Shown: positions 1-8,588, numbered from the stretch's first letter. The stretch is 64,000 nt of DNA from Streptomyces abyssomicinicus (GCF_008974245.1 NZ_BBZI01000007.1:787275-851274); one strand, 5' to 3'. Numbers and translations: made by a program. Notes: generated by a model not told the origin, from the sequence alone.

Positions 1-330
1 CCCAGCATCAGGCCCGCCGCGTCGTGGGCGGCGAGACCCCGCTCGCCCCGGTGGGAGCCACGTGCGCCAGGACTCCCCGTCGTACTCCCAGCCGGCCACG
101 GTGAGCAGGTGATCCATACGCCGTCCGCACGCCGCGCAGTCCGGCCGGACGGGCTCCTGGATCCAGCCCGGACAGCCGCCCAGCTCGATGCCGGGGGCGC
201 CGGCGAGGTCGTCGGCCGGCCACGGCAACGGCCCTCCGACCGAGCTGTCGTGACAGGACGGGTGGCCCGCCCGGGGATGGAACCGCACCGTCTCCCGGCG
301 CAACGGCGCCAACCGCCCCGTCGGCGAACC
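1..330 (-). pseudogene. Decayed YwqG/DUF1963-like gene copy (partial at window edge)
   Basis: The minus strand reads as a relative of the intact gene at 6281-7180. Blocks such as RFHPRAG, GGPLPWPA, LAGAPGIELGG and CGRRMDHLLTVAGWEYDG match HPRAG, GGPLLWPA, LASAPGVKLGG and CGRPMDHLLTVASWEYDG of that gene. Two lesions are visible. About 128 codons between the WPA and LAGAPG blocks are missing. Near base 45 the reading frame shifts, so the C-terminal AAGLMLG block continues in another frame. No convincing start codon precedes the N-terminal block. The C-terminus runs off the window. I read it as an inactivated paralogue in inverted orientation about 6 kb from the intact copy. Confidence 0.72.
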
Positions 331-380
331 CCTTCGCCGGCGGGACGGAAGCCCGCGGACCGGGCTCGGGGTCGCCGGAC

Positions 381-956
381 CTACCGGGCGTCGACGACGG
401 TGCGGCCGTCGGCGGGGACGAGCGCGGTCAGGCGGTTGGCGTACAGGGACTCGACGCGGGCCTGCTCGGTCAGGTTGGGAACCGCGTTGGTGCAGCCGGT
501 GCCGGCGCTCGACCCGGACATCAGCTGGGAGCACGGGCCGGGCTTCGTGTCGGGCAGGCCGAGACTGTGTCCGAGCTCGTGGGCGGCGATGCGGGTCTTG
601 TTGTACCCCTGCGACACGGCCTGGCTGCCGAGTTCGACGCGCACCTGACCGCCCGGACGGACCGGTCCCAGAATCGCCTGCGGCCAGCCGGTGGTGGCCA
701 CGATCACGATCTCGGCCCGGGTGCCGGGCGCGGCCTCGACCAGTTCGACGTTGTCGATGTTCGCGTTCCAGGAGGCCACTCCCGCGGCGATCGCCGACTC
801 CCAGCCGGCGGCACGGCTGTCGTCGTAGCGGAGTGTCACCACGGCCGCGGCGCTCATGGAGTCGGCCGGGGCCGGGGCGGCCTGCGCCGCCGTGGTCGCG
901 GCCAGGGTGATCGCCGCGGCGGTGCCCGCCGTCTTCAGCCACAAGGACTTCTGCAT
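381..956 (-). CDS. snpA: Snapalysin-type secreted neutral metalloprotease (M7)
   Basis: The product of 191 aa is a small secreted zinc protease of the snapalysin family, which degrades milk and other proteins outside the cell. Residues 1-27 form a signal peptide ending at an AQA-A type site. The zinc motif HELGHSLGLPD lies at 126-136, with His126, Glu127, His130 and the third ligand Asp136 that is diagnostic of M7. Cys142 and Cys155 could form the conserved disulfide. The ATG at 956 is chosen because GAAGGGA precedes it at good spacing; the longer open frame upstream has no signal peptide. Family members often sit beside a divergent LysR regulator, which is not seen here. The gene is monocistronic. 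Confidence 0.93.
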   Translation of the reverse strand: MQKSLWLKTAGTAAAITLAATTAAQAAPAPADSMSAAAVVTLRYDDSRAAGWESAIAAGVASWNANIDNVELVEAAPGTRAEIVIVATTGWPQAILGPVRPGGQVRVELGSQAVSQGYNKTRIAAHELGHSLGLPDTKPGPCSQLMSGSSAGTGCTNAVPNLTEQARVESLYANRLTALVPADGRTVVDAR

Positions 957-1198
957 TGCTGTCCCTTCACTCGTGGGGGTCGGCCCCGAGGAGCCGGGTG
1001 GGGGAGGAGGTTCACGGCGACGGGGTATGCGCTCGTGGGGACTCCCAGCACTTCGGAACTGCAGAACCTCTGCCCAGCAGGGCCGTATGGTCATGCGCAT
1101 GTCATAAGAGTTCGGCCGGAAACGGCCCATGCCACCCTCGGCCGCGGTCATGTACCTTCGGCGCCCAGGGCGTGAACAGCGGCCTGACGGCCGCCCGT

Positions 1199-1975
1199 TC
1201 AGGAGGTGGTGACGACCTCGCCGGTGGCCTCGGCGAGGACGGCCAGCAGGCGTTCCTGCACGCCGGGGTCGTAGGCGGCGGGGTTGGCCTGCAGGGACAC
1301 CCGGTGCTTGAGGTAGCGGCCGGTGGCCAGGGCCTCCGGCTCGTCCGAGGAGGCCAGCCACACCTGGGTCTCGGCCCCGTCCGGCAGCGCGTCCGTCGCG
1401 TTCGGGCCGCCGAGCCTGGTGCGGACCCAGCCGGGGTCCACCGCGCTGACCACGGTGTCGGGCCACATCCGTGCCACGGCGAACGCCAGCACCACGTCCA
1501 TGAGCTTGCTGTCGGAGTAGGCCTGCATGCCGTCCCACACACGCTTCTCGAACGTCAGGTCGTCGAAGTCCAGGCGGCCCTCCGACTCCAGCCCCGAAGT
1601 GAGGTACACCAGCCGCGCCGGGCGGGGGAGCAGCGCGGTCAGCAGGTAGGGCGCCACGACGTTGACCTGGAAGACCTGGCCGAGACCGTCGGTGGTCACC
1701 ACCCGCCGGGAGGCGCCGCCGCCCACACCGGCGTTGTGGATCACGGTGTCGAAGGGGCCGGCCTCGGCGGCGGCCATGGCCAGAGCCCGGGTGCCCTCCA
1801 GCGAAGCCAGATCGCCGACCAGCACCGCCGCTGCGCCGGGCAGCGAGGCGCGCAGTGCGGTGGCCCGCCCTTCGTCGCGGGCATGGGCAACGACGCGGTG
1901 GCCGGCCTCGATCAGTACCCGGGCGGTCTCGTGCCCGATGCCCTGGGCGGAACCGGTGATGAAGATGCTGCTCAA
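1199..1975 (-). CDS. Short-chain dehydrogenase/reductase
   Basis: A 258-aa NAD(P)-dependent classical SDR. The start is probably the TTG at 1975: GGGAGAA lies about 8 bases upstream and the Rossmann motif TGSAQGIG begins at residue 7, where SDR proteins normally have it. Other landmarks are NAG at 81-83, Asn105, Ser127 and the catalytic YSDSK at 153-157. Length and motif spacing are normal. The substrate cannot be told. The SDR is divergent from the DUF1349 gene at 2175; the shared 200-bp gap carries a LacI-type half-perfect operator, so the two may be co-controlled. Confidence 0.88.
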   Translation of the reverse strand: MSSIFITGSAQGIGHETARVLIEAGHRVVAHARDEGRATALRASLPGAAAVLVGDLASLEGTRALAMAAAEAGPFDTVIHNAGVGGGASRRVVTTDGLGQVFQVNVVAPYLLTALLPRPARLVYLTSGLESEGRLDFDDLTFEKRVWDGMQAYSDSKLMDVVLAFAVARMWPDTVVSAVDPGWVRTRLGGPNATDALPDGAETQVWLASSDEPEALATGRYLKHRVSLQANPAAYDPGVQERLLAVLAEATGEVVTTS

Positions 1976-2117
1976 GGTGCGTTTTCTCCCATGACGAAAC
2001 GGTGAGAGCGCCGGTGGCCGCCCCGGTCCGGTCCGGTACGGTTTCGGGTCCGGGACGGTGGCGCGGCAGTGGCCCTCGGCCGGAGCCGGTCGGCCCCGCG
2101 AACCGGGCGACAGCATA

Positions 2118-2131
2118 GGGGAGCGCTCCCA
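2118..2131. promoter_or_regulatory. CebR-like LacI-family operator (13/14 match)
   Basis: GGGGAGCGCTCCCA differs by its first base from the 14-bp CebR palindrome TGGGAGCGCTCCCA, which occurs perfectly at 3233. It lies 44 bp before the GTG of the DUF1349 gene and just upstream of a TTGACA hexamer at 2139. It also faces the divergent SDR gene. Confidence 0.55.
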
Positions 2132-2174
2132 CCGGGCGTTGACACCTTGTCACCCGCGCGACGAGACTGCGGCG

Positions 2175-2786
2175 GTGAATTCGCTGACCGTGCCCGGCGT
2201 GCCCTTCCCGCTCCACGCGCAGGGCGAGCCGCCCTGCGCGCACGAGATCGCCGACGGCGCCCTGCGCCTGACCGGGCAGGCGGGGACCGACCTGTTCCTC
2301 GACCCGGCGGGCACCGGTACGCCGCCGGACGGGGGACGGCTGACGGGAGTGCCGCCCGAGGGGGACTTCAGTCTCGCGGCGCGAGTGCGGGTGGAGTTCG
2401 CCTCGGCGTTCGACGCCGGCGTCCTGCTGGTGCACGCCGCCGAGGACCGCTGGGCCAAGCTCTGCTTCGAGTACGCGCCGCAGAAGGTCCCGACCGCCGT
2501 CACCGTGGTGACCCGCGGCACCTCCGACGACGCCAACGCCTTCGAGGTGACCGGCGACACGCTGTGGCTGCGCGTCGCCCGGTCGGGCCGGGCCTGGGCG
2601 TTCCACGCCTCCACCGACGGGGAGTGGTGGCGACTGCTGCGCTACTTCACCCTGGACGAGGGCGAGCCCGGACGCACCACGGTCGGCTTCCTCGCCCAGT
2701 CGCCGACGGGTCAGGGCTGCACCGCCGTGTTCGACCGCACGACCTTCACCCCCGCCGCCCCCGCCGACCTCCGCGACGGGTCCTGA
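2175..2786 (+). CDS. DUF1349 family protein (concanavalin-like fold)
   Basis: A 203-aa cytoplasmic protein with the pattern of DUF1349 proteins, a single jelly-roll domain related to lectin/glucanase folds. Recognisable stretches are FSLAARVRVEFASAFDAG, LLVHAAEDRWAKLCFEY and FLAQSPTGQGCTAVFD. No signal peptide is present. The GTG at 2175 is preferred because homologues begin close to the PFPLHAQGE stretch; the longer frame to 2058 runs through the operator. A TTGACA (2139-2144) and a GAGACT about 18 bases later would place transcription at or near the GTG, so the message may be leaderless. The function is unknown, and the operator upstream suggests a link to carbohydrate use. Confidence 0.82.
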   Translation: MNSLTVPGVPFPLHAQGEPPCAHEIADGALRLTGQAGTDLFLDPAGTGTPPDGGRLTGVPPEGDFSLAARVRVEFASAFDAGVLLVHAAEDRWAKLCFEYAPQKVPTAVTVVTRGTSDDANAFEVTGDTLWLRVARSGRAWAFHASTDGEWWRLLRYFTLDEGEPGRTTVGFLAQSPTGQGCTAVFDRTTFTPAAPADLRDGS

Positions 2787-2790
2787 CGCG

Positions 2791-2812
2791 GGGGCTGCCC
2801 GGGCGCAGCCCG
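2791..2812 (+). terminator. Weak stem-loop after DUF1349 gene
   Basis: GGGCTGC (2792-2798) pairs with GCAGCCC (2805-2811) over a 6-base loop, 5 bp after the stop codon. The stem is short and lacks a U tract, so terminator function is uncertain. Confidence 0.35.
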
Positions 2813-2832
2813 CACGGCACCGCAGCCTTCAC

Positions 2833-2900
2833 CGGCCCGGCCCCTTCACTGGCCCGGTCCCTTCACCGGCCCGGCCCCTTCTCCGGCCCGGTCCCTTCTC
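2833..2900. repeat. 17-bp tandem repeat, four units alternating A-B-A-B
   Basis: Units start at 2833, 2850, 2867 and 2884. Each is near CGGCCCGGCCCCTTCAC; GGCCCC and GGTCCC alternate between units, which suggests a duplicated 34-bp unit. It lies downstream of the DUF1349 gene in non-coding sequence. Confidence 0.75.
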
Positions 2901-3191
2901 CGGCTTGGCCCGGACCCGGCCCGGAACCCTGCCCGACCGGGCGCGCCCGACCCGGGCCGGCTCGGCGTGTCCGCTCCGGCCAGGCATGGCTCGCGCCCTG
3001 CCTGGCGCGAGCCGCCGGCGGCTCTGCGGGCACACCCGCCTTCGTCCTCGGCGGACCGGACGCCGCCGCAGGGTGACGCCGCGATGCCCGATGCCTTCGC
3101 CGCGCACCCGACGCGCGCGTCCGTCCCTGAGGGGGGACCCTCGCGGTGCACCCCGCGTCCTCCGCGAGTTCCGAAGGTTTTGTGACGGCTG

Positions 3192-3221
3192 TTGACAGCG
3201 GAGAACCCTGCTGGCTTTATG
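3192..3221 (+). promoter_or_regulatory. Probable promoter of the GH3 gene
   Basis: TTGACA (3192-3197) is separated by 18 bp from TTTATG (3216-3221). The -35 is the consensus for the housekeeping sigma factor. The CebR-type operator begins 11 bp after the -10, over the expected start of transcription. Confidence 0.5.
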
Positions 3222-3232
3222 AACCGTAGGGA

Positions 3233-3246
3233 TGGGAGCGCTCCCA
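3233..3246. promoter_or_regulatory. CebR-type operator
   Basis: TGGGAGCGCTCCCA is a perfect 14-bp palindrome identical to the CebR box known from Streptomyces, the cellobiose/cellotriose-responsive LacI-family repressor site. Its place just downstream of a consensus-like promoter fits repression of the cellulolytic GH3-CBM2 gene. Confidence 0.82.
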
Positions 3247-3388
3247 TCCCCGCTCGTGTAAGTCCTCTCGATTCTGTGACGCACCAGAACGGCACACAGT
3301 GGGACAGAAGCGATCGCGCCGCCTGCGGGCTCTCAAGGCGGAGCCGTGGTCGCAGGCCGCCTCTCTCCCGCGGTGCCGCGGCAGCAGC

Positions 3389-3425
3389 GGCCGGCTCACC
3401 GGCTCGCCGACCCGGTGAGCCGGCC
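3389..3425 (+). other. Strong leader hairpin upstream of the GH3 gene
   Basis: GGCCGGCTCACCGG (3389-3402) is perfectly complementary to CCGGTGAGCCGGCC (3412-3425), giving a 14-bp stem and 9-base loop inside the putative leader. It could be an attenuator, an mRNA stabiliser or a terminator of upstream read-through; the sequence does not decide. Confidence 0.55.
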
Positions 3426-3791
3426 GTCGCACCACCAGCTCCGCCCGCACTCCGCACCGGCGTCACCGCAGGAACGCACTGCCGCCAGGAAGCACTGCCG
3501 CCAGGACGCACCACCGCAAGGACGCACCGCCGCAGCCGCACCGCCCGCACCACGGTCCCGCCGTCCTTCCCCACGGCGGGGCCGCCCCCACGGGGCAGGC
3601 CGGCGCCCCGCGCCGGTGTCCGGCCGCCGCCCGGACACCGTCGCGTGCCTCGTCGCGTGCCCCACCGGCGTACCGAAAGGACGTTCCACTACGGCATTCG
3701 TGGCCATTTCCGTCCGGACCGCCCAGAGGCGGGAACCCTTCCGGTCCCGGCCGCTTCCGCTTCCGCTCCCGCGCATCCGAAAGGCCTGTCG

Positions 3792-6047
3792 ATGAGACCA
3801 ACGACCTACCACCGCGGCCGTTCCGGCTACCTCCGCCGCAAGCGGATGACGGCCGCCCTGTCCGTCGTCGCGGCCTTCCTCACCCTGGCCGTGCTGACGG
3901 TGGCCCAGCCGTCGGCCGACGCCACCGCCCAGGCCGCGGCGCTGCCGTACCAGGATGCCTCCCTGGCCGTCGACGAACGGGTGGACGACCTGCTGGCGCG
4001 GATGACGCTGGACGACAAGATCGGTCAGATGACGCAGGCGGACAAGGACGCGATCGTCCCCCAGTCCGACGTGAAGACCTACCGCCTCGGTTCGGTCCTG
4101 TCCGGCGGCGACGGGACGGTGAGCCCCAACACCGCGCAGACCTGGGCCGACACCTACGACGCCCTCCAGCGGCAGGCCGTCGCCACACCGCTCGCCATTC
4201 CGATGATCTACGGCATCGACGCGGTGCACGGCGCCAACGCGGTCCGCGGCGCGACGATCTTCCCGCACAACATCGGCCTGGGCGCCACCCGCGACCCGGC
4301 GCTCGTCGAACGGATCGGACGGGCGGTCGCCGAGGAGGTGACCGGCACGGGCGTCGACTGGACCTTCGCCCCGTGCCTGTGCGTGGCCCGGAACGACCGC
4401 TGGGGCCGGACCTACGAGTCGTTCGGCGAGACGCCCGAGCTGGTCTCCTCCATGGCCACCGCCGTCGACGGCTTCCAGGGGGCCGACGGGCCCGGCTCGG
4501 TGCCGGCCTCCGTCCTGGCCACCGCCAAGCACTACATCGGCGACGGCGGCACCACGAACGGCACCGACCAGGGCAACACCCAGCTGACCGAGGCCGAACT
4601 GCGCTCCGTCCATCTGCCCCCGTTCAAGGCGGCGGTGGACCGGGGCGTCGGCTCGGTGATGCTGTCCTACAGCAGCTGGAACGGCGTCAAGGTGCACGGG
4701 CACAAGTTCCTCGTCACCGACCTGCTCAAGGGCGAACTGGGCTTCGACGGCTTCGTGGTCTCCGACTGGGCGGCCGTCGACCAGCTCGACGGGCAGACCG
4801 GCTTCACCGCCGACGAGGTGAGCAGGGCGGTCAACGCGGGCGTCGACATGGTCATGGTGCCGACCGACTACAAGAAGTTCATCAGCCTGCTGCGGGCCGA
4901 GGTGAACGCCGGACGGGTGCCGATGTCACGCGTCGACGACGCCAACCGCCGCATCCTCACCCAGAAGTTCCGGCTCGGGCTGTTCGAGAAGCCTTTGACC
5001 GACCGCGCGTACACCTCGACGGTCGGCTCCGCGGAGCACCGGGCGCTGGCCCGCCAGGCCGTGCGCGAGTCGCAGGTGCTGCTCAAGAACGAGGGCGGCG
5101 TGCTGCCGCTGGCCAAGTCCGCCAAGCTGTTCGTGGCCGGCAAGTCGGCCGACGACATCGGCAACATGAGCGGTGGCTGGACGATGAGCTGGCAGGGCAG
5201 GAGCGGCGACATCACCCCCGGCACCACGGTCCTGGAGGGCATCCGGGAGGCCGCCACCGACTCCTCGCGCGTCACCTACGAGCGGTACGGGAACGGCATC
5301 GACGGCAGCTACACCGCCGCCGTCGCCGTGGTCGGCGAGACCCCGTACGCCGAGGGCCGCGGTGACCGGCCGGGCGCGATGGGCCTCGACCAGGAGGACC
5401 TGCAGACCCTGGCGAAGCTGAAGGCCAGCGGCGTGCCGGTGGTGGTCGTGCTGGTCTCCGGCCGCCCGCTGGACATCGCCGCGCAGCTGCCCGACTGGAA
5501 GGCCCTGGTCGCCGCCTGGCTGCCGGGCACCGAGGGCGGCGGTGTGTCGGACGTGCTGTTCGGCGACCACCGGCCGACCGGCAAGCTGCCGATGACCTGG
5601 ATGCGCAGCGCCTCGCAGCAGCCGATCAACCAGGGTGACGGCAAGGACGCCCTGTTCCCCTACGGGCACGGGCTGACGTACGGCGCGGTGACCGAGCCCG
5701 AGCCCGAGCCCGAGCCCACGCCCACCCCGACGCCGGGCACCGGGATCTGCACCGTGACCGCCAAGGTGACCAGCTCCTGGTCCGGCGGCTACCAGGCCGA
5801 CGTCACGGTGCGCAACACCGGGACCGCCCCGCTGACCGGCTGGGCGGCGAGCTGGGACCTCGGCGCCCGGACGATCACCAACGTGTGGAACGGCACGCTG
5901 ACGACCAGCGGCGGCCGGGCCACCGTGCGCAACACCGCCTGGAACGGCACGGTCGCGGCCGGGGGCACGGTCACCTTCGGCTACACGGCGAACGGGTCCG
6001 CGGCCGGTCTGCCGGCCCCGGACTGCACCGCGACGACGGGCGGCTGA
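3792..6047 (+). CDS. Secreted GH3 beta-glucosidase with C-terminal CBM2
   Basis: A 751-aa exported enzyme that should release glucose from beta-glucans or cello-oligosaccharides. Residues 1-46 carry an Arg-rich n-region and a hydrophobic core (ALSVVAAFLTLAVLTVA), a signal peptide; Met19 is an alternative start. The GH3 (alpha/beta)8 domain spans about 55-400, with nucleophile Asp325 in VVSDWAAVD. The second GH3 domain runs to about 630. A Pro/Glu/Thr linker (about 632-651) leads to a family 2 carbohydrate-binding module (about 652-751) with the two Cys near its ends (TGICTV and PDCTAT). GAAAGG precedes the ATG at 3792. The CebR box about 550 bp upstream and the cellulose-binding module point to cellulose utilisation. 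Confidence 0.93.
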   Translation: MRPTTYHRGRSGYLRRKRMTAALSVVAAFLTLAVLTVAQPSADATAQAAALPYQDASLAVDERVDDLLARMTLDDKIGQMTQADKDAIVPQSDVKTYRLGSVLSGGDGTVSPNTAQTWADTYDALQRQAVATPLAIPMIYGIDAVHGANAVRGATIFPHNIGLGATRDPALVERIGRAVAEEVTGTGVDWTFAPCLCVARNDRWGRTYESFGETPELVSSMATAVDGFQGADGPGSVPASVLATAKHYIGDGGTTNGTDQGNTQLTEAELRSVHLPPFKAAVDRGVGSVMLSYSSWNGVKVHGHKFLVTDLLKGELGFDGFVVSDWAAVDQLDGQTGFTADEVSRAVNAGVDMVMVPTDYKKFISLLRAEVNAGRVPMSRVDDANRRILTQKFRLGLFEKPLTDRAYTSTVGSAEHRALARQAVRESQVLLKNEGGVLPLAKSAKLFVAGKSADDIGNMSGGWTMSWQGRSGDITPGTTVLEGIREAATDSSRVTYERYGNGIDGSYTAAVAVVGETPYAEGRGDRPGAMGLDQEDLQTLAKLKASGVPVVVVLVSGRPLDIAAQLPDWKALVAAWLPGTEGGGVSDVLFGDHRPTGKLPMTWMRSASQQPINQGDGKDALFPYGHGLTYGAVTEPEPEPEPTPTPTPGTGICTVTAKVTSSWSGGYQADVTVRNTGTAPLTGWAASWDLGARTITNVWNGTLTTSGGRATVRNTAWNGTVAAGGTVTFGYTANGSAAGLPAPDCTATTGG

Positions 6048-6153
6048 ACCGAGCGACGGCCGGCCGCACGTGACGGGCAGGGCGGGCCGCACGGGACGAC
6101 GACGGCCGGCCGCGCCTGACACCGGACGGTTGGACAAGAGGCCCCCACCCCGG

Positions 6154-6193
6154 CGTCACCGCCCCCTCGCCCGCGCGGCAGGGGGCGGTGACG
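6154..6193 (+). terminator. Terminator-like hairpin after the GH3 gene
   Basis: CGTCACCGCCCCCT (6154-6167) pairs perfectly with AGGGGGCGGTGACG (6180-6193), a 14-bp stem with a 12-base loop, about 110 bp past the stop. Confidence 0.65.
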
Positions 6194-6280
6194 GCCGCGG
6201 CCCTCCGAGGTGGGCGGGGCGGATGTCCGAGGCGCCGCGTAGGGTCCTGCCGTCACGCGCACCCTTCCCGGAGGTCGGTC

Positions 6281-7180
6281 ATGACCCGGCACACCCCACC
6301 CCGTCCCGTCGACGTGGCGGCGCTCTTCCCGGAGCTCGTCCCGTTCCGTCGTGAGGCGCTCCGGCTCCATCCGCGGGCGGGGAACCCGACGCACCGGGAG
6401 AGCTCGTTCGGGGGGCCGCTGCTGTGGCCGGCGGAGGAGGCGTGGCCGGAGTGCGCGGACGCCGACGCCCATGTCGACCTGGGGAACGGAGCACCCGACG
6501 GGACCGCGACGCCGCTCGTCCCCGTCCTGCAGATCCACCGGGCGGACGCGCCCGGCGTTCCGTTCCCGGACGGGACCGACCTGTTGCAGGTGCTGTGGTG
6601 CCCGTTCGACCACGACCCGCAGTACTGCCCCAGCCCGGTGGTGCGCCGACGGGCGGCCGAGGCCGTGGGCGAGGTGCGGGCCGCTCCGCCCGCGCCGGCC
6701 GGCGCGATGGAGGAGTACCTCCCGTCGCCCTGCGTGCTCCACCCCGAGCGGGTCACCGAGTACCCGGACGCCGATCTGCCGGGTGACCTGCGGCGGGCCC
6801 TGCGCGAGCGTCTCGACCTGCTCGAGCGGGAGACGGGTCTGGAGTACGGGTCCGACCTCGCCTCGGCGCCCGGCGTCAAGCTGGGCGGATACCCCGGCTG
6901 GACCCAGGCCCCCCAGTGGCCCGGCTGTGACACGTGCGGGCGTCCCATGGACCACCTGCTGACCGTCGCCAGCTGGGAGTACGACGGCGTGTGGAGCAGC
7001 TGGATCCCCCTGGAGGACCGGTCCGCGGCCGAGGGCGGGCGGGAGGACTTCCGCGACGAGCGGTCGCTGTCCGTGCGCGAACCGGCGGGACTGATGCTCG
7101 GCGACGCGGGCGGGATCTACCTCTTCGAGTGCCGGGCCTGTCCCGAACGCCCGGCCGCCCACCGCTTCGACTGCTCCTGA
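6281..7180 (+). CDS. YwqG/DUF1963-like protein with Cys pairs
   Basis: A 299-aa soluble protein of the type annotated as DUF1963 or YwqG-like; no biochemical role is established for this group. The ATG at 6281 is preceded by GGAGG at 7 bases. Conserved-looking blocks include FGGPLLWPAEEAWPEC, VPVLQIH, LLQVLWCPFDHD, KLGGYPGWTQ, HLLTVASWEYD and GLMLGDAGGIYLFECRACPE. Two C-x2-C pairs (GCDTCG and ECRACP) in the C-terminal third could bind a metal. A degenerate inverted copy lies at the left end of the window, so this is the functional member of a local duplication. Confidence 0.72.
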   Translation: MTRHTPPRPVDVAALFPELVPFRREALRLHPRAGNPTHRESSFGGPLLWPAEEAWPECADADAHVDLGNGAPDGTATPLVPVLQIHRADAPGVPFPDGTDLLQVLWCPFDHDPQYCPSPVVRRRAAEAVGEVRAAPPAPAGAMEEYLPSPCVLHPERVTEYPDADLPGDLRRALRERLDLLERETGLEYGSDLASAPGVKLGGYPGWTQAPQWPGCDTCGRPMDHLLTVASWEYDGVWSSWIPLEDRSAAEGGREDFRDERSLSVREPAGLMLGDAGGIYLFECRACPERPAAHRFDCS

Positions 7181-7293
7181 CACCCGGTGGACCTGGTCGC
7201 CGGCCGCGGCCCAGGGAGTCTGAGTACCCGTACTCATGACCCGGTCCGCCGCTTCCGCGACGCTGGACGCGTACGACGACACGAGGGGGACCC

Positions 7294-7866
7294 ATGAGCC
7301 GGCCGCTGCTCTTTCTCGACGTCGACGGGCCGCTCAACCCGTACGCCGCCGCCCGACCGGCGCCCCTGCCCGGGTACCGGGCGCGGCCCGTCCCCACCAC
7401 ACTCGCGGCCCGTCCCTGGCGGCTCTGGCTCAACCCGGCGCACGGCCCCGCCCTGCTCCGCCAGGGCTTCGACATCTGCTGGGCCACCGCCTGGATGTCC
7501 GAGGCGAACCGGCACATCGGCCCCGTCCTCGGCCTCCCGGAGCTGCCGTTCGTGGACTTCGGCGACGACCTGTTCGGGGAGCGCGCCGACGGCGTCCACT
7601 GGAAGACCGCGGCGATCGTCGAGCACGCCGCGGGCCGCCCGTTCCTCTGGGTCGACGACGAGACGACCATCCTGGACGACCTGTACGTCGCCGCCTGGTC
7701 TCCCGCCCCCGCGGCGCTCCACCACGTCGACCCCCGCGTCGGGCTACGGCTGGAGGACTTCCTCGCGCTCGGCGACCTGGCGGCCGGGCTCGACGGTCGC
7801 CACGGCCGGATCGGTGCCCACGATCGCGATCGCACGGAACTCGCCGGACTACGGGCAGGCGGTTGA
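7294..7866 (+). CDS. HAD-superfamily hydrolase-like protein
   Basis: A 190-aa protein with the N-terminal HAD signature FLDVDGPLN (Asp9 nucleophile, Asp11 acid/base). WATAWMSEAN corresponds to motif II with Thr in place of the usual Ser/Thr region, and FLWVDDET to motif IV with its acidic pair. Such short Streptomyces HAD proteins are uncharacterised and probably act as phosphatases. The ATG at 7294 follows GAGGGGGA at good spacing. It is codirectional with the gene before it, 113 bp away, and probably separately transcribed. Confidence 0.8.
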   Translation: MSRPLLFLDVDGPLNPYAAARPAPLPGYRARPVPTTLAARPWRLWLNPAHGPALLRQGFDICWATAWMSEANRHIGPVLGLPELPFVDFGDDLFGERADGVHWKTAAIVEHAAGRPFLWVDDETTILDDLYVAAWSPAPAALHHVDPRVGLRLEDFLALGDLAAGLDGRHGRIGAHDRDRTELAGLRAGG

Positions 7867-8027
7867 TCGCTTCTTATCATCGGACGGTCGCACAAAAGCG
7901 GCTGTTCGATCATCTTGCGTCATTGCTGATCAACCTCTCTCCGTGCCGATGTGATCCGCGTACGTTGCGGTCGCAGGCGGGCTCGTCATCGGAGCCCGTT
8001 CCAGTCGACGAACAACGGAGGGCTCCA

Positions 8028-8402
8028 ATGGCGGGCGTGGAAGTGGCACTCAAGGAACTGATGACCGAGATCGAGGGCTCGCTGGGCGCGGCCGTCGTCG
8101 ACTACACCAGTGGCATGGCCCTCGGCAGCCTGGGCGGCGGCAAGGACCTGGACCTGACCGTCGCCGCGGCCGGCAACACGGACGTCATCCGTGCCAAGGT
8201 CCGCACCATGGAGCACCTGGGCCTCAAGAGCCAGATCGAGGACATCCTGATCACGCTCGGCACCCAGTACCACCTCATCCGGCTGGTGACGGGCCGCAAC
8301 GGCAACGGACTGTTCCTCTACCTCGTGCTCGACAAGGACCGCTCGAACCTCGCCATGGCCCGTCATGTGCTCAAGCGGGTGGAAGCGCAACTGGAAGTCT
8401 GA
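8028..8402 (+). CDS. Roadblock/LC7-like protein
   Basis: A 124-aa protein with the mixed alpha/beta pattern of bacterial roadblock/LC7 proteins, which in actinomycetes regulate small Ras-like GTPases. It begins with an amphipathic helix (VALKELMTEIEGSLGA), followed by VVDYTSGMALGSL and a final strand pair (NGLFLYLVLDKDRSNLAMAR). The ATG at 8028 has GGAGGG upstream. Unlike the conservon roadblock at 16573-17010 it stands alone, without GTPase or kinase neighbours, and could be an orphan partner for one of them. Confidence 0.72.
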   Translation: MAGVEVALKELMTEIEGSLGAAVVDYTSGMALGSLGGGKDLDLTVAAAGNTDVIRAKVRTMEHLGLKSQIEDILITLGTQYHLIRLVTGRNGNGLFLYLVLDKDRSNLAMARHVLKRVEAQLEV

Positions 8403-8588
8403 ACTGCTCCGCGACCCGGCAGACGCATGCCCGTGAATTGAAGAACTCTTCAAGTCATCACATGGAGATCACTCCAATCCGTGAACGTCGGTCGGCCGGG
8501 TCGGGAAGATGAGCGGACAAAAGCCCATGGCGCGGCCTGGGAGTGCCGCGCCATGGGGCCAGCCACCCCGACCGGCAGGAAGAGCGCC

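Larger units (their letters stand above)
2787..3791. other. 1-kb gene-less region upstream of the GH3 gene
   Basis: No open frame here has convincing coding features; long frames are GC-driven. It holds a 17-bp tandem repeat (2833-2900), a strong promoter-like sequence with a CebR box (3192-3246), a 14-bp perfect hairpin (3389-3425) and a degenerate 16-bp tandem repeat (about 3461-3545). If the promoter is used, the GH3 mRNA has a leader of about 560 nt. Confidence 0.7.

Noticed and set aside
381..2606. A 741-aa minus-strand frame spanning the snapalysin and SDR regions
   Set aside because: Only its last 191 residues are a real protein; the rest is a GC-driven shadow of the SDR and DUF1349 genes.
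3192..3791. In-frame extension of the GH3 protein to 3192
   Set aside because: It is low-complexity Arg/Pro/Ala sequence lying over the -35 box and CebR operator, and the signal peptide starts at 3792.
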